Of a DNA stretch of 64,000 nt, positions 1 to 12,500 are shown piece after piece. This stretch comes from Apostichopus japonicus. Its lineage: Eukaryota; Echinodermata; Holothuroidea; Aspidochirotida; Stichopodidae. The notes under the pieces are model-generated. The model saw only the letters and a program-made list of their open reading frames with translations, made no database searches and had not been told where the DNA came from. The position numbers were made by a program, and so were the translations under genes. Location: positions 2,475,264 through 2,539,263 of the forward strand of contig NC_092583.1 in the NCBI RefSeq assembly GCF_037975245.1. Reading direction: 5' to 3'. How positions within the stretch are numbered: position 1 is the stretch's first letter; each line of letters starts with the position of its first letter.

Positions 1-322
1 ATTCATGATCCAAACTGCAACCATGTCATACAGTTATTTTTGTGCAATACTCAATACACATTCAATTATAACAGGATTAACATAATAACAGTGTAAAATT
101 TATTTCTACAATGCAGTGAATATATAATATTAAAAAAACATTGTTTACACTAGCAGCATCAAGAAATATAAATTTTCTGAAGTTCCTGAAATCTTTAACC
201 TCCGACATTGTGAATCTTTTGTGGGAAAAAAGGTTTTCCTTTTACTGACCATAGAAATACTATTAGAAGAGACAAATATTCTCAATTTCTAAGACAGATA
301 TAAAATCAAAGAATTATCTAAC
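1..322. other. ALS2 intron, AT-rich, no feature recognised
   Basis: Start of the intron that follows exon 22. AT-rich sequence with homopolymer runs. I searched both strands for the missing VPS9 end and found nothing convincing. Confidence 0.5.
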
Positions 323-368
323 CTTTGATGGTTCTGAGTAGATGGCATCTTCAAATAACCAGAATTTC
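323..368 (-). CDS. ALS2: ALS2 coding exon 22: VPS9 continuation, last exon in window
   Basis: 46 bases, residues 1518-1533. Translation [16 protein letters not shown] aligns with human QKKFWPATLSILGESKK. Acceptor CCTTCAG, donor TCAAAG|GTTAGA, phase 0 out. No further exon could be recognised in bases 1-322, so the catalytic C-terminal end of VPS9, the stop codon and the 3' UTR lie to the left. Confidence 0.88.
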
Positions 369-516
369 CTGAAGGAAATGAACGTTACACATTTTATAGC
401 ATACATATATATATATATGAATATATGTACATATATATTTGTATTTGCATGTATTTGTATATAGAGATATATAGATATATATATATATAATAATATATAT
501 AAATATACAAACATAC

Positions 517-548
<32 letters not shown>

Positions 549-3500
549 GTATTTAATATTCATAAAAGATGAATAAACATGGACATGTGACTGATACAAA
601 AATATATACAAAATATATGCACATGAAATACACATATATTATACAAATATATACATATGATATATATGTTGTATATATGTGCACTTTACACAAATCAAAA
701 GAAATAATGAAGTCTTGTTTTTATACGGACCACAATAGGTATGTACGTAATTGGAAACAGCATGTTGCAATAGTAAATTTAAAGAACATCCATCTCCATT
801 CATTTGTAACTGTGTTTTCCTTTTGCTATTTATATTGTTCATTTTTTTAAGAAGAAGAAAAAAAGAGTATGTCTTTTTAAAAAGTAGAATGTTCAAACAC
901 TTTGAAATTGATATTCTTATCATCAACGTCTGGACTTTAAAAATTCGAGAAAAAACTTTGAGGCTTCATTTCTGCACTGTATGTGAAACATGAATTATGA
1001 CAAATTATGAAATATTGGTTAAAAGCCACTCGTAATGGCCCTTCACTTTATCGTGCTAAGAATTTGCTAGACGTGTTGCGAAAATACCTTCCTGAACGTT
1101 CCAATATCCAAAAATTTGCCTCATGAGCATTTTAATTTAGACCACTATATTTTGTGGGGTAACAAGGAGGAATAGCTTAACCCCATGTGATCATGTTTTT
1201 AACCTCTCTAGCATAATTGGAGATGATACTGACGTCCTTCCAGGTATGAGCGCCACTGGGCCCAGCACTAAAAATTACTGCCCAACACTGTCTCCCGCCC
1301 AGCACTATTTTCATCTAAAATCCTGACATTCCTAACAATATATTCAACATAAATTGGGCCTAGCCTATGCCAAAATCATACAGACTAATAATGCATCAGT
1401 TACGCATGCGAGAAACATTACTTACGGCTTCCAATCGGTCCCTTGTAAAATCTCTTTGAAACAAACTAATAACTTGTACCAGGTACATAATATATTTCAC
1501 TTATAAAAATAAAAAAAATGTAAATTGTTAGCAAAACTAGTACTAAAAAGCTAAACAAGTCAAGTGCCAGCATTTGGCATCTGAGCACCTTCAAAAATCA
1601 GACACCCCTCCCCCTTAGACCCCTCACCCAGGATGGCGATCAGTATACCCGGCACTCAGGAAATCCTGGGCACATCCCTGCCTTCAATACATAAATATCT
1701 CTCTGACGATGTTTTAACTCACTGATCGATTCCCAGGTACGCCATGAGAGACATATCGTGCTGTCTGTTGAGCCGGTTCAACCTGTCCAAGTATCTCTCA
1801 TTCTCGTCTGAATTCTTGACAGCGTACATGGTCAGAAGAGCAGGACACAGTTTAGGTAACAGAAGGGGGTGTAGAAGGCTCTCTGGGGTTATCAGCTGTG
1901 ACCTGAGAAAAATAGCAATTTCGTATGATTTTATTAGTCGTTTAATCACATAATGAGTATGTTTACTTAAGTTTCTTTTCTCGTCCATTATTCTCTCTGG
2001 AATCTTTTCTGATTCAGAACATTATCTGTGTAAGCATTATAAATATGTTTTCTTATAATTTTATTAAATTAAATACAAGAAAATTAAATACAAGTAAAAT
2101 ATTTGTCACAGCAGTTGGCTATGTTTTGCAGTATAAATTTATCCTTGATCAAGCGCACTTTGAGGGAATCTGTACTGTTTGTTTGTTACATTAAAAATGC
2201 AATCACCTTCTGAACAAACGTCAACATCTTTTCCGGAAATCTACAAATCTTGTCATAATAAATATAAAGGCCCAGACTGTTGATGACATGAACTGCAGCT
2301 GAAGTTATTTCTGTCACTTAACTGTGTGAGTTACTTAACCAGAATGTGTTCAAAATATTACAACTCAATAAATGATAACAAACATGGAGTGAAAATATCT
2401 AAAGCAAATGGTAATTTTGGATTAGCCAAAGATAATAATTGGGGCGGATCCAAGGAGGAGGCCCAATCCGCCCAGGTCCTTATTAAAACTGTTGACTCTG
2501 ATCCAAAAAATTAGCTTCAAACAAATATTCAGTTTGATCATAACAAGGTGCACAGTGGACAATTTATCTCATGTTTCACGCACAAGCATTCCTTACGGTG
2601 TACCTTCAATATCTAACAAGACTTGCCTGCGCCCTCCCCCTGCCACCCCCTACCCCTGCCCCCCTCTCCTGCCCATTCCCCCTGCCATCCCACCCCCTTG
2701 CCAGAAATCCTAGATCTGCCAGAGGCTAAGTACTGATGAAAGTTGGAAACAAAATAAAATTTTAAACTAAAAACTGAAAGAAAACATTTTAGTACTCACA
2801 CATCATCTTCTTTTGCTTGTTCCACTTGTCCACTGCTGTCCTCTGATTGGCCACCGTCATTGTTCGTGTAATCGTAATAGAAATCCGCCGAAGGTTGCTC
2901 CATTACTGGAGTTCTTGGCTTGGTACTGTAGTCGGGAAACTCTGGAAACAGAAGTCTGCAAAAAGGAGATATTCAAATTTGTAGAAAGGATGAAAATGAC
3001 AAACTATGCTTTGAATCTGGCATTATTTAATAGCAGATTCATTAAATCTGTCTTATGATAGACCTTTTACCTTGTTGTTATAATATATTCCCCATCACTA
3101 GAAATCACAAATATGGTCAAACTGTTTGGATACTTATAAACTGAGCTGTTTGAAACAAGTGTCACCTTTGAGTTGAAATCTTATCGAAATACAGCAAATA
3201 CTATATAATACGTAAGGGGGTAATGTGAAATACACACACTGTGATTTACTTCTGTGGCAACATTAAAGGTACATTACAAGGTATAACTAGATATCAGTGA
3301 GTCATGACAGGTCACAATAGAGCATATTAAGGTGTCAATGTATAGTATAACGAGGCACAAGAAAGTATATTACTGCATGGCAGGTCATGGTACAGAGTGA
3401 CTTAGCGCAACTTAGAATGTGAAGATACAATACAGTACCACACAGCACAGCACGACATGGTAGGACACAGTATAAAATAGCTGTGTACTGTATAGAAACG

Positions 3501-6500
3501 AATGAAAGGGCATAGTACATGAAAGGGAGCAGTACATGAAAGAGCACAGAACATGGCTGGGCACACAGAACATGGAAGGACACAGTAAATGGAAGGGCAC
3601 AGCACATGAAAGGGCATAGCATATGAAAGGGCACAGTACATGGAAGGGCACAGCACATGAAAGGGCATAGCACATGGAAGGGCACAGTACAAGGAAGGGC
3701 ACAGTACATGGAAAGGCACAGTGCATGGTAGAACATAGTATAACACCAGATTGCAGTATATTTGTAAAGGTTCATTACAGTGTGGAACACAATAGAAAGC
3801 AACTCACCGTACAACTTCGTATGACTTCTTGATAAAACATTTGACTTCATCGATGGCATACGGTAAGAGCAGTTGATGAGCACCAATACCCACATAGGAT
3901 GCACGGAATGCATTCACAAGATTCTCAATTAACCGTCCCAATGGATGAATCGGGAGATCAAAGGCCTGTTAAAAGGAGATTATTATTATCTCATCAATCG
4001 ATATGAAATAAACCCAAAGATACATTGGCCGGCTGAATGTAACTCTGTCTAGCATTCTTCTGCAGTAACAGAGGTCACTATGGGTTTTAAAAAATTCACA
4101 TAGACTAAGTCTCATTTTTCCAAAAGACACTGTCTTCATCAAAACCAAATGAAATGAAATTCTCTGGTATGACTGAGTGATAAAGTGTCACAGTCAGTTG
4201 CTTTATAGATTCAAGTTAAGCAGTTAAAATCCCTTTTTTCACCGTAAAAAACGAAAACATCACCCCAAAACTTTACCTTTGAAAGATACTTCTCTTTTTC
4301 CTTCAGGTCGTCTGCAGTGATAATATTTTTATTATGCTGTGGGATTCTCTCCAATTCTTCGATGGCTTTTCTTAAAGTCGGAACATCCACGTCTGCTTGC
4401 AGCCTGCGAGACGAATATACAATATGACAGGCATAAACTAACAGGGATGAGCCTGGGGTAATAATAAAAAATAACAGAATTTTGCAAAAATTGTGGTATA
4501 AGCTCCAGTTTGCTTATGCTACAGTGTGTTAGGATAATAGTTTTTGTCCCTGAGGTAGAAAAGAAATCACGGATATTCCGTGAATTCGCGGAAAAAGCTC
4601 ATGCCTGCACTAAACTAAAGCCACATGTTATAAAGTGTTTTCATGAGTTAAATGTTGAACTATCATCTACTATATCATGGTAAAGGGGTACCAGGGAGAT
4701 AGAATGTCAAATTATAAAGCCCCACTACCACTGGGTACATCAGCATCAAAGAGATTTCTCTGTCATCCCATCCACCACCTGAAGTGTCATTTCATCCACA
4801 ACAAAACACCACAATCACATAACCACTTTCATTCATCAACCATCCACTCATCAACCATCAATAACCCCAACCATCCATTCATCAACCATCCATTCATCAA
4901 CCATCCATTCATCAATCATCCATTCATCAACCTCAATCCATTCATCAACCTCAATCATTCATTCATCAACCATCAATAACCTCAACCATCCATTCATCAA
5001 CCATCAACCTCAATCCATTCATCAACCTCAATCATCCATTCATCAACCTCAATCCATTCATCAACCTCAATCATCCATTCATCAACCATCAACAAACTCA
5101 ACCATCTATTCATCAACCTCAATCATCCATTCATCAACCATCAACAACCTCAACCATCCATTCATCACCACTCATTCATCAGCCACATGACCCATCTCCC
5201 TCAAAACAACCTAACCCCTTTGTCAGCCATCTGAGTCTCCAACCCCCCACCCCCCCCAGACTCAACCCCCAAACAATCAACCATCTAAACTATCCTCCAT
5301 CACCATCAAACACCTACTCCATTTCATTATCAACTAGTTTCAACCACCCTCCCTCCCCCCCCTCCACTCTACATCCAAGGCCCACCCAGCACAGGAATCT
5401 ATTAAAAGGTACGACCACTGACCCTTCCAAGAATTCCAGCTCCCGTTTCCCGACAGCAAGAGCGGCTGCCACACAAGTCCAGGCTTTCCGGCTGTCTGGT
5501 TTGTCCGCACAACCAAGGTCTTGCCAACACTCAGAAAATATGTCCAACCACTTGGCTTCTGCAGAAGCTGTATTTTGACCTAACATTCTGATGATAACAA
5601 AGACGGGGGAAATTTGTTTAATGGTAGTCGAGTCATGAGATACGATCATATTTCTGTTTGGACTGCAAAAATCAGCTTCTGGGGTTGAAAGGCAGACGAC
5701 CAGTTGTTATATTAATATAGATGCATGGAAATTAAATAAACACAAATAACAAGAGCCCAAGGGCACTGTGGTTCCTTGCTTGGGGTATATGACAATACAC
5801 ATGATATTATCAAGCAAGATTGGGCTGAAATAGTCCAAGTAATTGTGGTCCTACATGTACCTATAAAGTAACCAACACTATAGCCAACACATTTGTGAGC
5901 ACAAAATGTGATCTGATTTTTTATCAAAAGGCACTTTTGAGCTCTAAATATGGCGTCGAAAATGTAAGAAATATAAGAGACCTACAAGCGTGTCAACAGA
6001 TATGATAACAATGGTGACCTCAGATGACATGACCTTTAAGTTTCAAAATGCCACCACCCCATTCACAACTTGTCCCAAAATATCAACCATGTCACACCTG
6101 GCGTTGAGATTTAATTGCATTAAATGTCAAAAAAATTAACTTTGAACTTGTATGTAACTTCACACACAAAGGTCACCCGGAGGTCAACCAATTGACATTT
6201 TTGATCGGTGAGACCTAAATAGAGCATGACTGTAAAATTTCAAACATTTTTTCTTTGCCCATTTTCTCCCCCCATAATACTACTTTTTTAACATTAGCTG
6301 ACCTTTGGTGACCTTGGATCACATGACCGTTAAGTTTGAAAATATTCCCCTATACCATTTGCAACTTGTCCAAAAAAATCAACCTTGTCACACCTTGGCA
6401 CTGGGAGTTATTGCATTAAATGTCTGAAAATTAACTTTGACCTCAAATAACTTCCCACACGAAGGTCAAATGGGGGGTCAACCCATTGACATTTATGATC

Positions 6501-9500
6501 AGAAGGTACCTTTAACATCTGAAAATAGCATCGAAACTGTAAAAATCCACAAAACACGAAAAGGTCACCAGAGGTCAAATTGAGGTCAAGGGTCACCCAG
6601 ATGCGGGTCGACAATTGGATTACATTGAAGCAACTCCCAACCCTCACGGACAATTTGTTCTCAAGTTGTCGCAAAAATACTAGTTTTTTATCATTAATTG
6701 ACCTTTGGTGACCTTGTATGACATGACCGTTAAGTTTGAAAATATTCCCCTATACCATTTGCAACTACTCCAAAAATATCAACCTTTGTCACACCTTGGA
6801 ACTGGGAGTTATTGCATTATATGTCTGAAAATTAACTTTGACCTCATATAACTTCGCACACGAAAGTCACACGGGGGTCAACCCATTGACATTTATGATC
6901 AGAAGTTACCTTTAACATCTGAAAATAGCATCGAAACTGTAAAAATCCATAAAACACTAAAAAGGTCACCAGAGGTCAAAATGAGGTCAAGGGTCACCCA
7001 GATGCGGGTCGACAATTGGATTACATTGAAGCAACTCCCAACCCTAACGGACAATTCGTTCTCAAGTTATCGCAAAAATACTAGTTTTTTATCATTAATT
7101 GACCTTTGGTGACCTCGGATCACATGACCGTTAAGTTTGAAAATATTCCCCTATACCATTTGCAACTTGTCTCAAAATATCGACTGTGTAACACCTTGGC
7201 ACTGGGAGTTATTACACTTAATGTCTGAAAATTAACTTTGACCTCATATAACTTAACATACAAAGGTCACCTTGGGTCAACTTATTGACATTTTTGATTG
7301 ATGAGACCTAAATTAGAGCATCAAACTATAAAAATTCAAACATTTTTTCTTTGCCCATTTTCTACCCCCAAAATACTAGTTTTTTGACATTAATTGACCT
7401 TTGGTGACCTCGGATCACATGACCGTTAAGTTTGAAAATATTCCTCTATACCATTTGCAACTTGTCCAAAAATATCAACCATATCGCACCTTGGAACTGG
7501 GAGTTGTTGCATTAAATGTCTGAAAATTAACTTTGACCTCGTATAACTTCGCACACAAAGGTCACACGGGTGTCAACCAATTGACATTTTTGATTGGAAG
7601 GTACCTTTGATATCCAAATCTAGCATCAAAACCAAACATTTTCTTTTTTGCTCGTTTCCTCCCAAAATAAGCACATTTTTTCTAATGTGACCTTTGACCT
7701 TTTGACCTTGGTTTCAGATGTAGTTTAATCTCCTGATTCCAAAAAACAAAACGAAAAGTCTGTACAACTATCCTAACTCCGACCGAAAAACTTTGACCCC
7801 ATATAACTTCGCACATAAAGGTCACACGGGGTCAACCTATTGACATTTATGATCAGAAGGTACCTTTGACATCTGAAAATAGCATCGAAACTGTAAAAAT
7901 CCACAAAACACGAAAAGGTCACCAGAGGTCAAATTGAGGTCAAGGGTCACCAAGATGCGGGTCGACAATTGGATGACATTGAGGCAACTCCCAACCCAAA
8001 CGGACAATTCCTTCTCAAGTTATCGCAAAAATACTAGGTTTTTATCATTAATTGACCTTTGGTGACCTCGGATCACATGACCATTAAGTTTGAAAATGTT
8101 CCCCTAACCAGTTCACAAATTGTCCCAAAATATCAACCTTGTCGCACATTGGCACTGGGAGTTATTGCAGTTTTAATATTTTCTGTTTTTGTACCACAAC
8201 TGACCTTTGGTGACCTTTGTGAGCACCAAAAACAATAGGGCACACCTTCTCCATATGGCGGATCTATAGTCCAAGTTTGGCCTCAATCCAACATTCCCTT
8301 ATTGAGATAGAGCGTACCCAAGCAAGTGTCACAGACGCACACACACACACACATACACACGCACACACACACACACACGCCAACCTGACTGCATAGGTTC
8401 CTTTTGCTAAAGCAAGGAACCAAAAATGGTTAAAATTATAAATTGGTATTGCCCTCCATCTTTTTGCAGATATTGAAATAAAAGCATAAAATTAGTGATT
8501 AGTTTACGATCCACCAGAAGAGGAGTTTTACTGGCCCAAAGCTGGTATTCTATTCATCGAAACTTACACATCTCTCCTACAGTGTACGTAATCGGTATTC
8601 TTTTCATCAAAACCTACACATCTCTCCTACAGTGCACGTATTGGCCATTTTTTCTTATTTTGCAACATTATTCCAACTACCAAACCAATAACTAAGACCA
8701 GGTTGTCCCCTCAGACAACCGGAAAAATTCCCCTAAATTTAGCCTTGGAAAGATGTCAAACGAAGTGTAAACAGAGTACAGATCAGACCAGATTGGAATA
8801 AAATGAACTAATACCAAACACAAGGCAATCCTGGTACACTTGATTTCATTCTCCTTTCTTCACAGCTACACTTAAGTCTATGTGACAATGTCATAAAGCA
8901 ATACTTATAGTTGGAGCAATGTCATGTTTTATCTATATATATTCTGATACCTTGTGAGGGAGGGTGGCGGTCCCTCCTCCGCGAACTTGTTAAAATTTCC
9001 GGTGAGTTTGACCTCATCGCCCCACAGGCCGTTGAAGTTTCCCTCCACGTAATCACCATTTGGCATTGTAAGCGTACCCTGCGGAAGCAAAACACAAAAC
9101 ATTCAGACCTCAAACTTCAGGCCATCTATTGGCTAAGCGACAGTGGATTCTGCCGTTTGCCAGTAGAAGAACATGACAATTTTCTGCCAGCAGTAGTTAA
9201 GAACATTAACAAATGGTAAGTCGGTTAACAATGGTCAGTCAAAGAATCTCAGACAGGACAAACCAATACCTAGCTTCTTTTCATCCTGGAAAATAGCCTC
9301 TCTAAAACAGTACATTCACTTTTTATCCTTCAAAATAAAATAAAACTGTTAGCAAACTGCTTATCCACTAGAGAGCCTGTGTAGGAGAATGTGTAAAAGT
9401 AAGTTGGCCTGACGTTTCGATCCTAGCAGGATCTTCTTCAAAGGCTAAATGACAAGTAACAGTAACAGAAGGGACAAAAATTCTGTGCGTGTTTTTGTCC

Positions 9501-12500
9501 CTTCTGTTACTGTTACTTGTCATTTAACTTTTGAAGAAGATCCTGCTAGGATCGAAACGTCAGGCCAACTTACTTCTACATACTTTTTATCCTTGTAATA
9601 AGTGGCAAAGGTTACATATATGGGTCTTGCTAAGTCACTGAATCCAGCTGCCACAAATAATATGCCCCTACTAGGGTGATACTAGATGCTGTTGTCTTTG
9701 TTATTTAGTGACTATGTACCAAAAGTAGGATATTGAGTGGGTGGGGAATGGCTGCAGAATGCTGCAGCTAGGCTGCATGGGAAAAAAATCTTTTGTGCTG
9801 TGCAATTTCACACAATAGGCATTCCTGGCCTGCTAACATAATCTCTATTGTTTAATATTGTTTCAGCCTTGCTGTGGGGAGTTTGCAGCTGCTGCAGATC
9901 TTCATTTTGACACTGTGCCTTACTGATGCACCTGTTCATGATAAAGCTTGTTATTTCACACTACTACATGACTGATATTTAGTATTAAGCAAACTGTCTT
10001 ATAATACTATCTATTTATGGTGTCACTTCATAAATCTTAACCCAAACCAGAACTACTGCCAGAACTTGTTGCAGCTTGAGAGAGTATTTAGACTATGTTA
10101 CCTTTCCATTTAGAGTTGGTCCAGTGGTCAGTTGACCCTGAAAACAAGTGCCATCTTCGGTAACCAAAATACCAGCTCCCTGAAATAATTTTAAAAAGTA
10201 CTTATTTTTATTGTGAAAATATTCAAACTGAATACATTAACGATGTGTGTGATGTCTAGCATAGCTAGTTTACTTCTGGCTTTGTAGTTTATACATCAAT
10301 GAATAAGGGGTTAAAAAACGGTCTAGCGTGCGTTACTCACAGGATTAATGCACGATCGGGGGATAATGCAAGCGATGCACGAGGGCGGAGCCCGAGTGCA
10401 TCCAGCGATAGCATTAACACCCGGAGTGCATTAATCATGTGAGTAAGGCACGCTAGACCGTTGATTAACCCCGTTCATTCATACACTACCATTTGTGTGG
10501 GGAAAAAAAACATAAAACAAAACATTTTTGGTTACATATAACCAATGATCTATTAAAGTGATGCCCCGTAATTTTACCGTGCGTTACTCACAGGATTAAC
10601 CACGGTCAGCTGACCTGAATGGACCAATAGGACTTAGGAATCTTTACTAAGTATGAATGAACACAGAATCTCATATAGACAGTTGCATTGATGCTTTAAG
10701 TCACAGTTGAACAATTAAGGTGAATTTAACTACGATTTCATGCAAAAATCTTTAAATTCAATGTGCAATGTTCAATGTTGCTTATTTGAATGTAACTATG
10801 ACCAAGTATCAACATCAGATCTGTCCTTATGATTTCTCTGAGCTACAAAGTAGTGTATTCAATACTGTTCTGAGTCTTGTCAACAAAAGGCAGCCGATTA
10901 AACCTGTCAACTAAATCCCACTGCTGCTTCATCAGATATTTTAATATATCTCTTGTAATCTCTTGGGCGCTTTTCATATACAATATTTCTTTCCTGACCA
11001 AATTCACCAGGTTCACCTTACTAGTGCAAAGATCTATGTGGAGTCTATACAATGTCCTCGCTTGCCATCCAAGCTGAAATTAGGCGTTAGCCTAACGAGT
11101 TCAGCACCGACTCTTCTTCGTCTAGTACATAGGCTGAGATAGGTGCATCTGTTTTAAAAGTCTGATGCGTCTATTGCTTAAAGGCATTAAAGACTCGCCC
11201 CAAACCGCGTGCGGCCGACTGAAAAAGTTAACTTTCTGTTGCTTGCAAGTGATGTTTTGTTTGTGTTGCTACAAAATGCAGACGGTAATGAAACGAGATA
11301 CCTTGTTATCTTTAGCTGGACCTGAGATGTCCATCGCTGTATCGCTGTATCATACACTGTGCTGTGGGTATTGACCGCAGCTGTATGTACTGACTGTACA
11401 CTAGTGTCTAATTACCGACGGTAGCAAGCTGTGTGTGTATTTTCTGGGATTGATGGTGGGTGTCTAACATTTCTGTTACACCTCATCCGAAACTAGGTCA
11501 GATTACAGGCATTACACGTTTCTTATTGCGCAAGTCTTCACACCCTTTAATACTATGGTCTCTTTGTACATGGACATGTTCTGTCAAGACACTGAGAATC
11601 TGTCATTATTGTAACACATTAATGATACACTGTATATGTTCAACTATATCTGATGGTAAGAGAACCAGGCACTGCCAATACAACAAACTGCTTTAACATA
11701 AAGAGCTGGTGCTTATCCTCACCTGTAACTTGTCTTGATTGAAGGTTCCCTCGTAATAGACACCGTCGACCGTTATCACAAACCCATCGCCGTGACGATG
11801 GTTGTCTTGCCAAAATCCCATGTACTTCTCCCCGTGCAGTGAGTCATCCTTGACTCCGTAACCGTTGAAACAGTCTTTCTTCCACTGGCCCACGTAGATA
11901 CTCGCTGGGTTGACGCACTGGAGTATCCCATTGCCGTTACACTGGTTGTCTCTAAAGTAACCCAGGTAGACGTCCCCGTTGGGATGTCTAAGGAAGCCAC
12001 GGCCCTCCCTCTTTCCGTCTCTCCACTGGCCTTGATAAACTTTGGTCTTTGTACCTGAGGCGGATGCTGGCTCAACCGACCAGCCAAATCTGAAGAGATC
12101 AGAAGCATGTCAATAGACTATCGTCCAGGTGGAGACTTATTTTGTGACTGACACATAATTGAGGTCATGTCAAACATCCTTCAACCATTTGCATTCAATT
12201 TCTACAAGTTGAGATATTGATATAAACTCAAGTGATATCACACCTGTTTTTCATTCAAATTTATATCTGATACAAAATGTGACAACTTTTAGCTATGAAT
12301 ATATCAAAAACTGTTTGTATTAAAGACAGCACATCGTGATCACCGAGTAAAAACCTTACAGCTGATAAAGTACAACTTCACCAAGAAGCAGCTCTGAATT
12401 TGTTTAAAAAAAGCTGTGACATAGTGAAACGTAACTCTTACTGAACAATAACTGCAGCAGTAACAAGCTCAATGATCAATGTGTTCAATCTATATTAGGC

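Noticed and set aside
314-993. Overlapping 70-95 residue frames on both strands
   Set aside because: Translations of TA/TACA microsatellite DNA. The true content is ALS2 exon 22 at 323-368 in another frame than the longest of them.
3335-3913. 192-, 114- and 104-residue Cys/Pro/Phe-rich frames on the minus strand
   Set aside because: Produced by a 17-bp satellite, which opens all three frames; only 3808-3913 overlaps the real exon 19, in a different frame.
4677-4979. 100-residue His/Asn/Pro-rich frame
   Set aside because: Translation of the CATTCATCAAC minisatellite in an intron; no start context or homology.
5423-5572. Exon 17 starting at the nearer acceptor ATACAG
   Set aside because: It would need a phase-1 donor from exon 16, which ends in phase 2; the upstream ATCATCAG acceptor fits and restores similarity to human alsin.
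8951-9219. Plus-strand 102-residue frame across ALS2 exon 16
   Set aside because: Antisense to a well-supported exon; the part beyond belongs to a dispersed repeat.
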